Positions 50,576-58,557 of a stretch of DNA of 64,000 bases are shown here, one piece after another. The notes beneath the pieces are model-generated. The model had not been told where the DNA came from, made no database searches, and worked only from the letters and a program-made list of their open reading frames with translations. The position numbers and the translations under genes are program-made. Position 1 is the first letter of the stretch. Each line of letters starts with the position of its first letter. Source of the stretch: UBA940 sp031547885 (GTDB lineage Bacteria > Bacteroidota > Bacteroidia > Bacteroidales > Rikenellaceae); contig JAVBRO010000002.1 in assembly GCA_031547885.1 (NCBI GenBank), forward strand, positions 29,886 to 93,885. Direction: 5' to 3'.

Positions 50576-52105
50576 ATGAAATCAATGAAACATATTATTA
50601 TTTTGGTGTCTGGAGCGGCGCTTATGCTTGGAGCCTGTACGCACAAGTTCGAAGAGTACAACACAGACCCGAACCATCTGCCCATATGGAGTATCGCTCC
50701 TTCGGCACTGTTGGAACAGACCCTGTATTCAGGAGCACAGGGCTACATGACACGCTTCCGCGACCTGACCGGCGAATTGATACAGTTCTCGGCTTCGGGG
50801 TTGGGAACCACGGCGGTACACCGCTATGCGATAACCGGTAACGCCGCAACCGGCACATGGGACCATTCTGCGGAATGGGCTGCCAATGCCGACCATATGT
50901 ACAAACTTGCAGTCAGGCAGAACGACGTCAATTTCCAGGCGATAGGACTTACCCTGAGGGCGTTGTTCATGTCCAACCTGACCGACGTTTTCGGCGATAT
51001 TCCGTTCAGCGAGGCGTTCACCATCTATAGTAATGAGGCTATCATCCTGATGAAGTTCGACGAGCAGAAGGATATATACACTCAGCTTTTCAAGGACCTT
51101 GAGGAGGCCAACCGCCTCTACAGTCCTTCCAAGGCAATGAGCGACCCCGCGGTGGACCTGCTCTACAAAGGCGACATTACAAAATGGAAGAAATTCACCA
51201 ACTCGCTTTATCTGCGCCTGCTGATGAGGCTCAGCAACCGCGACACTGAAATGAAAGTGAGCGAGAAAATAGCTGAGATCTTCGCCACTCCGGGTAAATA
51301 TCCCGTGTTTTCGAGCCGGGAAGACGGTGCGATACTCGAATACACCGGAATAACCCCATTCATAAATACCTACGGGAATACCGAAGTCACTTCATGGAAC
51401 GGCAAAACAGCTGCCCTGTACGGAATCAAGCTGCTCCAGGATTGGGGCGACCCGCGCATCAACCTCTATTACACTATGCGCGGAAACGATTGGAACGGTA
51501 TCGCCAGCGGGATGCCTGTTGCCGAAATAGATAATTCCGGCCTTGCCGTCTACCGGAAAAAGACGCTCGGAGAGTTCACATCCCCTTACGCATTCATGCG
51601 CTATGAAGAGGTCCTGTTCATTAAAGCCGAGGCCGCATTCTTCGGATGGGTGCCGGGCGGCCCGACTCTTGTAAAAGAACTCTACGACGAAGGAGCCGCC
51701 CAGTCCATCAGATTCTGGGACTGGCAGGCCGGCAACTTTATGGAGAACCGCGAGTTGTCCATAGATATGTACTTAAGGCGTGGAGATTACGCAAATACGA
51801 CTCAGGGAACCCCATATGACGGAACCTATGAAATGTTGATGACGCAGAAGTACATCTCGATGTTCTGGTGCGGTTTCGAGGCATGGCACGATTGGCGCCG
51901 CACCGAACTGCCCGTCCTTACGATAGGTACCGATACGGGGAACGGCGGGATACTTCCCAGAAGGTTCGAATACCCCATCGAGATCCGCAAATCGAACATG
52001 GACAATTACAATGCGGTCGTAGCCAGGTATATGTCGAAATACGGTTCGGGCGACAATATGCAGACCCCGGTCTGGTGGTCGCTCAACGCAGTGCAGAACA
52101 ATTAA
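50576..52105 (+). CDS. SusD/RagB-family surface lipoprotein
   Basis: 509 aa. Lipobox LMLGAC (Cys21). The early FEEYNTDPNHLP, LTDVFGDIPFSEAF, DIYTQLFKDLEEAN, VDLLYKGDITKWKKFTNSLYLRLLMRLS and YAFMRYEEVLFIKAEAAFFGW motifs match the SusD-like_2 (RagB-type) family, whose members form the lid over their SusC barrel and bind substrate. Directly follows the SusC gene. The alpha-helical TPR-like fold with Trp-rich segments (GFEAWHDWRRTELP) is complete, with no truncation. Confidence 0.95.
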   Translation: MKSMKHIIILVSGAALMLGACTHKFEEYNTDPNHLPIWSIAPSALLEQTLYSGAQGYMTRFRDLTGELIQFSASGLGTTAVHRYAITGNAATGTWDHSAEWAANADHMYKLAVRQNDVNFQAIGLTLRALFMSNLTDVFGDIPFSEAFTIYSNEAIILMKFDEQKDIYTQLFKDLEEANRLYSPSKAMSDPAVDLLYKGDITKWKKFTNSLYLRLLMRLSNRDTEMKVSEKIAEIFATPGKYPVFSSREDGAILEYTGITPFINTYGNTEVTSWNGKTAALYGIKLLQDWGDPRINLYYTMRGNDWNGIASGMPVAEIDNSGLAVYRKKTLGEFTSPYAFMRYEEVLFIKAEAAFFGWVPGGPTLVKELYDEGAAQSIRFWDWQAGNFMENRELSIDMYLRRGDYANTTQGTPYDGTYEMLMTQKYISMFWCGFEAWHDWRRTELPVLTIGTDTGNGGILPRRFEYPIEIRKSNMDNYNAVVARYMSKYGSGDNMQTPVWWSLNAVQNN

Positions 52106-52130
52106 CAGGATTACTAAAAAACTATCAATA

Positions 52131-54386
52131 ATGAAAGCTAATAAATATCTTTCAATCAAAGCAGTCCGGATATTGCCGATCGCGGTTCTCCTTGCGTTAG
52201 CCGTCGGTTTTACGGCGTGCCAGAAGGACGACCCTACAGTCGACACATACATAGACCTGGGTATTCCTGACGACAAACTGAAGATCGAAGCTCCGGTCGA
52301 AGGAATAGCAGATAAAGAATCAACCTCTGACCAGTCTTATTTAAAGAACAGGCTGTGGTACAATGTCCACACCGACTACCAGGCATGGCAGATAGAGGTG
52401 GAATACCTGTACGATGCCGACCTGGACTGGGTTACGGTGTGGCCAAAAAACGGTGAGGTCGACGGACGTTTCAGTGTCTCCGTTGCAAGGAACAAAACCA
52501 CTCCTTACCTGCGCGAAGCGCTCGTACATATCAAATCCGGCGGACAGACCCTCAAGACCATCAAAGTCAGTCAGGCTGCAGTGGCCCCTGTACTGGAACT
52601 CGGCATGGAGGGGCTGACCCGCATGACCTTTGCCAGCAAAGCCTCTGAGAAGACGGCCAAACTCAACACAAACGTCCTGTGGGTAGCAGAAATCACCACC
52701 CCGAACACAGACTGGCTGAGCCTTTCGGATTTCGAAGCGCAATCCGTGCTTCTGACCGTGAAAGCAAATCCAGGCAGCTCTCCGAGATCGGCCGTCGTGC
52801 GTTTCACGATGATAGGCGGCAGCGACGATCTGTTCGTAGATCTCAGTGTCGTTCAGAGGGACAAATCTACAGACCCCGAATATGCGACCCTCACCACGAT
52901 CGCGGATGTTCTCAACAAGGTCGGCCCCAATGGCGGCGAAATCGAAGAGAACGTTTACGTGGAAGCATGCGTGACCAGCGACCTCAGCCGCCGGAATTTC
53001 GACTCCAGGCGCCAGTGGCCGGGCACGGAATCCACTTCACAAACTTTCTACGCCGACTACATGTATGAAAAGAGATATATGTGGATACAGGACGAAAGCG
53101 AAAGAGGTTTGATGCTCGAATGGCTCTCTGCCGATTTCAACAATTATCCTCTCAACACCAAACTCAAAGTACACCTTGTCGGCGCTACGGTGGTAAAGGA
53201 CGCCTTTACCGGTGCGTTGAAGATAGGCAGCGTCGAACCCGACATGATATTCGGTTCCGAAGAATCGGACGGCATAGCGCCCGTGGAACTCGACTCGTTC
53301 GACAATATCGCCGACTATGTGAACACTCTGATCAAGGTCAACCCGGTTCAGTTTGCCCTACCCTACGGAACATACGTAAACATCGACGAGCGTTATTTCA
53401 ACCAGCAATACATGACCGACGTTACGACAAGTTCGGTACCATATTGCGAAACGTCGCGGCAGTACGGCCACTTCATAATGGACAAGCACGGGAACAGATA
53501 CCGTCTCGTTACCGAGTGTACGTTTACGGAACGATACATCCGCGCTATACCCAGCGGTTCCGGACCTCTGACCGCCATAGTCACTAAAAACTGGCTTGCC
53601 AACGAAAACCAGATCGTTCTGCGCCTGCGTATGGACAGCGACAATGAAGTTTCGGACGATGCTTCGACGCGCCTCACCAATGTCATCAGCCGCTTCGGCC
53701 CGTACACCTACAACTCTTCCGGTCTGCCTTCGATTCAGGCGGCTATTGGTAACGGCACCTTCAGAACAGGGGTTTTCACCAAGGTGACCCCGAGCGGCGA
53801 CGGCACCGGAATGTACTGGTCGCAGACTTATGCCCGCATGCCGAAATCATTGTCGGACATCACCATAGATGACGCCGGTGTACAGAGCACCGATGTTCCT
53901 CAGCCGTCCGATGCCAACGAGTTCATGTACCCCTGTATCAACGCCAACCAGATGTGGAATCCCAACCTGGCCTCTGTGATCCCCGATGCGAAAATAGGCG
54001 GCTGGATAATCACTCTGGATACCAGGGGCGTTACGGGCGACCTCTACCTTACGTTCGACTCGTCCTCTTCGCAGTCGGGTCCGGCCTGGATGAGGCTGCA
54101 GTGGAAGGAAATAGTGGTTCCCTCGGACTCATTTACAACCAAAGACACCTGGAACACTATAATAACCAGGTATGAAATTCCCAACTGGGATGTGAACTTC
54201 CATTGCCAGCAGTACTCCTACAAGCTGCCTGCTGAGATAAAAGGTAAAAAGGAAGTCATTATCAGGCATATTACCGACTTCGAAAGCGACGGTTCGGAAG
54301 CAAAGCGCGCAGCCCGCAACGGAGCTGTGGCCGGCAACGGCGGAACGAACCGTATGGGTGTCTGGTCGCTCGAAGAGTTAAAATAA
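52131..54386 (+). CDS. Surface lipoprotein with BACON-like repeats and DUF5689-like domain
   Basis: 751 aa. Lipobox VGFTAC (Cys30). Two BACON-like sandwiches (about 75-150 and 160-240; WVTVWPKNGEVDGRFSVSV ... KVSQAAVAPVLE; WLSLSDFEAQSVLLTVKANPGSSPRSAVVRFT ... SVVQRDKS) precede an OB-fold-like DUF5689-type domain (about 245-500; VEACVTSDLSRRNFDSR, ERGLMLEWLSADFNNYPLNTKLKVHLVGA). The C-terminal 200 aa are beta-rich, possibly a jelly-roll. Proteins of this type follow SusCD pairs and bind substrate at the cell surface; DUF5689 also accompanies secreted nucleases and phosphatases, which suits the phosphoesterase here. Ligand unknown. Confidence 0.75.
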   Translation: MKANKYLSIKAVRILPIAVLLALAVGFTACQKDDPTVDTYIDLGIPDDKLKIEAPVEGIADKESTSDQSYLKNRLWYNVHTDYQAWQIEVEYLYDADLDWVTVWPKNGEVDGRFSVSVARNKTTPYLREALVHIKSGGQTLKTIKVSQAAVAPVLELGMEGLTRMTFASKASEKTAKLNTNVLWVAEITTPNTDWLSLSDFEAQSVLLTVKANPGSSPRSAVVRFTMIGGSDDLFVDLSVVQRDKSTDPEYATLTTIADVLNKVGPNGGEIEENVYVEACVTSDLSRRNFDSRRQWPGTESTSQTFYADYMYEKRYMWIQDESERGLMLEWLSADFNNYPLNTKLKVHLVGATVVKDAFTGALKIGSVEPDMIFGSEESDGIAPVELDSFDNIADYVNTLIKVNPVQFALPYGTYVNIDERYFNQQYMTDVTTSSVPYCETSRQYGHFIMDKHGNRYRLVTECTFTERYIRAIPSGSGPLTAIVTKNWLANENQIVLRLRMDSDNEVSDDASTRLTNVISRFGPYTYNSSGLPSIQAAIGNGTFRTGVFTKVTPSGDGTGMYWSQTYARMPKSLSDITIDDAGVQSTDVPQPSDANEFMYPCINANQMWNPNLASVIPDAKIGGWIITLDTRGVTGDLYLTFDSSSSQSGPAWMRLQWKEIVVPSDSFTTKDTWNTIITRYEIPNWDVNFHCQQYSYKLPAEIKGKKEVIIRHITDFESDGSEAKRAARNGAVAGNGGTNRMGVWSLEELK

Positions 54387-54399
54387 AACCGGAATTATC

Positions 54400-57072
54400 A
54401 TGAAAACTTTTGAATTGATAAAAAAATCATTGCTGTTGATCGCAGTCGCCTCTGCCGTACTGCTCAACTCGTGCCAAAAGGATCCGAAAACCGAGGCGCA
54501 GCCTACCCTTTCGGTGCCTACGGCGGATCTCCTCGTGTCCAAACTGGGGCTCGACTACAAGGGAAGCATACCCTCTTTCGACATCGAGTCCAACACTTAC
54601 TGGACCATCAAGATGGAAGCGGTCCCTTCCTGGGAAGAGGGCGGACCGGAGTGGATATTACTCTCCAAACGCGGAGGAAACGGTAATTCGACCATATCGC
54701 TGTCTGTCGTTCCTAATTACACCGAAGACACCCGTACGGCAACCATAACCATCACTACGCAGTTCGGGCTGACGAAGACCATACATCTGCTTCAGATGGA
54801 TACCGATGAAACGGTCGCTTTCTATACCGACGATTTCGGTTCGTCGGCGAACAATGCGCCGGTCGACAGTTTTACCGGTTGGAATTATTCGGGCATAGGG
54901 GTCGATTCTTCGAAGGGCGGGCTTCCGTTCTCTTATGAAGGAACCGCTGTAGTTGACAAATCCGATCCTTCGACGGGTTACGACGGGGCGTCGGGCGGCA
55001 ACAACATCCTGCTGTCAGGCGCAGATGCCGGCATCGTCATGAAGCACATCAGGCCCCTCGGCATGGTGAAGATGGACGTCTCGTTCGGTTCGGCCTCTTC
55101 GGGAGCTTCTTTCGACTCCTCGGAACTGATCCTCGAGATCAGCAGCGACGGCGAGAACTGGTATGATATACCCTATGTCCGCGGCACCGGCGCCGAATGG
55201 GAATACTCGACATTCAGCCTGACCCTGGCCGAAGCCTATGCCTACATTTTCCTTCGTTTCCGCACGACCGACGGCGAATACAGGATCGATGATGTTGCGG
55301 TCACATACGGCGAAGGCGGCGATGTGTACGAGCTTGTCGTGATCCTTCCTCCCGAACCGGAACCTTACAAAGGCACGACATTCCCCGTGTTCTGGAAGAT
55401 GACGGCAGCCGAATACAACAACAAAGAGGGTATATGGTTCTCTACGTTCAGCTATGCGAACGAAAGCCTGTATATCCTGTCAAACCAGTACGGCAATGAG
55501 GAAAGCCTGATGGGCCCGGCCTCTATCAGCTATGTACTCGGCGAGAACAGGCCGACCGACGGAGAACCTTTCAAGGCGGAAATCGGCACTACGGGCCAGC
55601 CTTTTGTTTCGGGCGCATGGACCGACGACTACTGGCTCTTCACCACCCCGGTCGAGAACATCAACCCGGGAACGATTGTCAACATCTCGTTCCTCACCCG
55701 CAGCAGCGCTTCCGGTATGAAATACTTCGCGCTGGAGTATTATGCCGGCGGCCAGTGGCACGCGGCTTCGGAATTGCAGAATGCCACGGAAGATCCAAAC
55801 ATCAGGTATACCCATATCATGCCTGCCGATGCCTCGAATACGTTGGTGAACTGCAAATTCGTCATGCCCGACGCTATCGTCGAGGACGACATGCTGATCC
55901 GTTTCAGGTGCGCCGGAAATATCAGGTGCAGCAACGGGGCGGTCCTGCCCACGGTTAACGGCGGCACCCACCGCATCGCTGCGGACACGGGAGGTACGGG
56001 AACATGGGCTACGATAGACATTACGGATCCCAACGACAAGCCTGATGTGGTTACGTTCAAACTGACCAGCGTCACAGTCGACGGAAAGGGGTTAAGGTCT
56101 GTAAAGGTACCCGCGGCTCCGGCACCATATGTCTTTACTGTAACGGCCGACTGGGATTGGACCCTGTCGACCACAGACCTCGGTTGGGCTACGGTAACTC
56201 CGGACAACGGCAATAGGGGGGCAACTGTTTCAGTTACTATTCTGCCTGAAAACTATACCGGACTCAGCAGCCGTCAGGGTTGGATAACTCTGACCTCGGG
56301 CGACACGACGCTCGACATACTGGTTATCCAGGACAGGCCGGGAAGCAGCGAAGGCGCCCTTAAAGACGACGGGAAAGCGGTCGGATATGTCTATTTCGAA
56401 GACAATTTCGACTGGGTCGTACCTTTCGGCGGACCGGACGATGTGGGCAATATCAATACTTTTGCCGCAGGTGTAGCGCCTGACTATCCGTCGTCGGGCT
56501 ATCCTGTCGTTACCGGCACATTGAATATGTATTCAGCCGCACCTGCCGGTTATAGTGCAGGCGATCTTGCTCTTGCATTTGCCGATCATGGATACGAGGA
56601 CCTCTTCCCATACGCGCTGTCGTCATGGCGATGCATCTATTTCGGGGCACATTACCTGAAATTTGGCAAAACCGACCGTCAGACGGGTATTGTGAGAACC
56701 ATTCCAGGCATAGCCGAAGACAAGGGCACCAATATCAGCTTTACGTTCGAGGCCCTTCCGTGTATTACCGGAAGCGGCAACTACGACCAGGTCTCCCTGG
56801 TGGTGGAAATAATCGACGGTCCTGGTTCGGTGGGCATCAATGACGGAGTAACGACGATCAGCGAACCGATGAGCGTAACGCAGACCAACAAGACTTTCCC
56901 GTGGGCATGGCAGCCTAAGGAAGTGGTTCTCTACGGCGTAACTTCGGAAACCAAGGTAACGCTCAGAGTCCCCTACGGAGCGGCTCCTGCAGTAGCAGGG
57001 AACACAACGGGAACATTCCGTTACTATCTGGATAATTTGAAATTTACCAAGCACAGTTTGGTGACGCAATAA
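54400..57072 (+). CDS. Large BACON-containing surface lipoprotein, last gene of the SusCD operon
   Basis: 890 aa. Lipobox AVLLNSC (Cys25). An N-terminal BACON-like domain (about 35-135; YWTIKMEAVPSWEEGGPEWILLSKRGGNGNSTISLSV), a jelly-roll or discoidin-like domain (about 140-310; FYTDDFGSSANNAPVDSF, FLRFRTTDGEYRIDDVAVTYG), a second large beta domain (about 325-535), another BACON-like unit (about 545-650; WDWTLSTTDLGWATVTPDNGNRGATVSVTI) and a final jelly-roll-like domain (about 660-885) ending FRYYLDNLKFTKHSLVTQ. No catalytic motif recognised; likely SusE/F-like substrate capture on the surface. A terminator follows about 45 nt after the stop. Confidence 0.75.
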   Translation: MKTFELIKKSLLLIAVASAVLLNSCQKDPKTEAQPTLSVPTADLLVSKLGLDYKGSIPSFDIESNTYWTIKMEAVPSWEEGGPEWILLSKRGGNGNSTISLSVVPNYTEDTRTATITITTQFGLTKTIHLLQMDTDETVAFYTDDFGSSANNAPVDSFTGWNYSGIGVDSSKGGLPFSYEGTAVVDKSDPSTGYDGASGGNNILLSGADAGIVMKHIRPLGMVKMDVSFGSASSGASFDSSELILEISSDGENWYDIPYVRGTGAEWEYSTFSLTLAEAYAYIFLRFRTTDGEYRIDDVAVTYGEGGDVYELVVILPPEPEPYKGTTFPVFWKMTAAEYNNKEGIWFSTFSYANESLYILSNQYGNEESLMGPASISYVLGENRPTDGEPFKAEIGTTGQPFVSGAWTDDYWLFTTPVENINPGTIVNISFLTRSSASGMKYFALEYYAGGQWHAASELQNATEDPNIRYTHIMPADASNTLVNCKFVMPDAIVEDDMLIRFRCAGNIRCSNGAVLPTVNGGTHRIAADTGGTGTWATIDITDPNDKPDVVTFKLTSVTVDGKGLRSVKVPAAPAPYVFTVTADWDWTLSTTDLGWATVTPDNGNRGATVSVTILPENYTGLSSRQGWITLTSGDTTLDILVIQDRPGSSEGALKDDGKAVGYVYFEDNFDWVVPFGGPDDVGNINTFAAGVAPDYPSSGYPVVTGTLNMYSAAPAGYSAGDLALAFADHGYEDLFPYALSSWRCIYFGAHYLKFGKTDRQTGIVRTIPGIAEDKGTNISFTFEALPCITGSGNYDQVSLVVEIIDGPGSVGINDGVTTISEPMSVTQTNKTFPWAWQPKEVVLYGVTSETKVTLRVPYGAAPAVAGNTTGTFRYYLDNLKFTKHSLVTQ

Positions 57073-57117
57073 TCATCCCTGCATGACAGATTAAGAAACA
57101 CGTCTGTTCGGTAACTG

Positions 57118-57168
57118 CTGAGCGGTTTCACGCCTGAAATACTTAGGGCGGAAACCGCTCAGCTATTT
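57118..57168 (+). terminator. Intrinsic terminator of the SusCD/phosphoesterase operon
   Basis: CTGAGCGGTTTC (57118-57129) and GAAACCGCTCAG (57151-57162) pair perfectly over 12 bp, extended inside by CGCC/GGCG, and are followed by CTATTTT. Confidence 0.85.
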
Positions 57169-57186
57169 TGCACCATCGGACATCAC

Positions 57187-57399
57187 CTACCTTACCGGAA
57201 CCATTCGATTAATCAGGAAGCTATCCTGTAAGAATGAAAGTTTAAAGAGTTGGATTGTATCAGGCGTTGGGGATTCGGAAATGGTTTCTTGAAACCACCG
57301 GTGTAAAAAGGCCTCTTTTACCGTTTGCCATTGATAGTGGAGTTTCCTGTTTTGCAGAGCTGCTTTAAGGAGATGTTCGCCAATTGATTTACTAATTTT
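57187..57399 (-). pseudogene. Possible 70-codon gene relic without a start
   Basis: On the minus strand an open frame runs from just after a TAG (57402-57400) to a TAG at 57189-57187, with no ATG at its start. The translation (IGEHLLKAALQNRKLHYQWQ ... DTIQLFKLSFLQDSFLINRM) has protein-like composition but no family I recognise. In AT-rich DNA an open frame this long can arise by chance. Confidence 0.25.
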
Positions 57400-57484
57400 C
57401 TATTATATTACTAGTAATCAAGTATATGCCATAAGCACAGAGGCAATGTCCATATAATCAATTAATTAGAATCAAAAACCACAA

Positions 57485-57503
57485 GTGTTAAGATTTTTGT
57501 TTT
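57485..57503 (-). repeat. 19-bp inverted repeat, right copy
   Basis: GTGTTAAGATTTTTGTTTT on the plus strand, the exact reverse complement of 44819-44837. Confidence 0.7.
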
Positions 57504-57533
57504 GCAACACGCATATTATCAGCGTATTGCAAA
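57501..57533 (+). ncRNA. Hairpin followed by a terminator: possible small RNA
   Basis: TTTGCAACACGC (57501-57512) and GCGTATTGCAAA (57522-57533) pair 11 of 12, and 15 nt later comes a strong intrinsic terminator. There is no open frame between the right 19-bp repeat and that terminator, so a short noncoding transcript, or a leader attenuated before the pilin operon, is possible. No good promoter box was found. Confidence 0.3.
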
Positions 57534-57548
57534 TCGAGTGATAAGATG

Positions 57549-57574
57549 AAAAAGCCGGTGAAAGCCGGCTTTTT
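57549..57574 (+). terminator. Intrinsic terminator upstream of the pilin operon
   Basis: AAAAAGCCGG / CCGGCTTTTT, perfect 10-bp stem with a 6-nt loop. Symmetric A and T tracts allow function in both directions. Confidence 0.8.
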
Positions 57575-57616
57575 CTCGTTTACCGGAGTTAATTTTATTG
57601 TGTGGAAAATAGAACA

Positions 57617-57633
57617 CTCTCCGGCCCGGAGAG
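57617..57633 (+). promoter_or_regulatory. Hairpin in the pilin gene leader
   Basis: CTCTCCG, GCC loop, CGGAGAG: a perfect 7-bp stem ending 19 nt before the pilin ATG. It could affect translation or mRNA stability of the pilin. Confidence 0.4.
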
Positions 57634-57652
57634 AACATTTAACAATCACACT

Positions 57653-58063
57653 ATGAAAACACTGCTCCGGAAAAAGCTCCCGGCCTTTTCGCTGTCGGAA
57701 CTCCTCGTCGTCCTTGTAATAATAGGCATCCTCGTGCTGATCGCCCTGCCGAACCTGATGCCGCTCATCTCGAGAGCCAAGAGCACCGAGGCACAGCAGC
57801 AGCTCACCTTCCTGCACACTCTCCAGAAAAGCCATTTCTACACCCACTCGCGCTACTCGGAATCTCTCGAAGAGCTCGGTTTCGAGCAGCAGAGGCTCGT
57901 CACCGACGGAGGGTCGGCCAATTACCTTATAGAAATAGTCGAATCATCCGAGCGCGGTTTTGTGGCAACGGCGACGGCTGTGGTCGATTTCGACGGCAAC
58001 GGGGTATTCAACGTCTGGGAGATAAACCAGGACAAGGAGCTTCATGAAACCGTAAAAGACTGA
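57653..58063 (+). CDS. Type IV pilin / type II pseudopilin-like protein
   Basis: 136 aa from the ATG at 57653; an upstream in-frame ATG at 57602 would give a leader too long for a prepilin. A short basic leader (MKTLLRKKLPA) precedes the prepilin motif A|FSLSELLVVLVIIGILVLIALPNL, with Phe at +1 and Glu at +5 of the mature protein. The -1 residue is Ala instead of the usual Gly. After the hydrophobic stalk come pilin-like helix residues (ISRAKSTEAQQQLTFLHTLQKSHFYTHSRYSESLEELGF) and a small globular end. Likely the major pilin or main pseudopilin of the system encoded downstream and processed by the adjacent peptidase. Confidence 0.88.
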   Translation: MKTLLRKKLPAFSLSELLVVLVIIGILVLIALPNLMPLISRAKSTEAQQQLTFLHTLQKSHFYTHSRYSESLEELGFEQQRLVTDGGSANYLIEIVESSERGFVATATAVVDFDGNGVFNVWEINQDKELHETVKD

Positions 58064-58083
58064 CACCGACTCATATATAACCG

Positions 58084-58557
58084 ATGGAATATCTGCCCTT
58101 ACTTATGCTCGCACCGTTATCACATCTCATTGTAAGCGACTTCCGCAGCCGGGAGGTGTCGGTCATGTGGCTGGGTATACTTGCCATAGGAACTGTGTGC
58201 ATACCGGTCATTCAGGACGGATGGCTGGATGTGCTGAAGCGTAGCGGACAGAACCTGCTGCTGATATTGTATATGTCGACCGGCATCGTCGTGTGGGGAT
58301 GGATAAAGGCACGGAAATTCGTCAACCCGATCAATGTATACATAGGGCTGGGCGACGCGCTGTTCTTCCTGATACTTATTCCGCTGTTCCCCGTGAAGCA
58401 TTATGCCTGGCTGCTGGTGGCGTGTATGATATTTTCGCTTGTGTGGTGGGGTGCCGCCGTCCTGTTAAAAAAGAAATCCCCGAAAAACATCCCTTTTATA
58501 GCGACCTCGGGGATCGTGCTGGCCGGGGCTATCATCTTTAAAGTCTTTTTCACATGA
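58084..58557 (+). CDS. Minimal A24-family prepilin peptidase
   Basis: 157 aa, polytopic inner-membrane aspartic protease. The two catalytic Asp are visible: Asp19 in SDFRSREV (family D-x-R-x-R motif) and Asp91 in GLGDALFF (G-x-G-D motif). It lacks the N-terminal cytoplasmic methyltransferase domain and its Cys pairs found in PilD, so it probably cleaves but may not N-methylate prepilins. About five hydrophobic segments. It overlaps the ATPase gene by 4 nt (ATGA) and follows the pilin gene by 20 nt, consistent with processing that pilin. Confidence 0.85.
   Translation: MEYLPLLMLAPLSHLIVSDFRSREVSVMWLGILAIGTVCIPVIQDGWLDVLKRSGQNLLLILYMSTGIVVWGWIKARKFVNPINVYIGLGDALFFLILIPLFPVKHYAWLLVACMIFSLVWWGAAVLLKKKSPKNIPFIATSGIVLAGAIIFKVFFT

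Noticed and set aside
45185..57072. Classical polysaccharide utilisation locus
   Set aside because: A SusCD pair is present but no glycoside hydrolase, polysaccharide lyase or hybrid two-component sensor was found.
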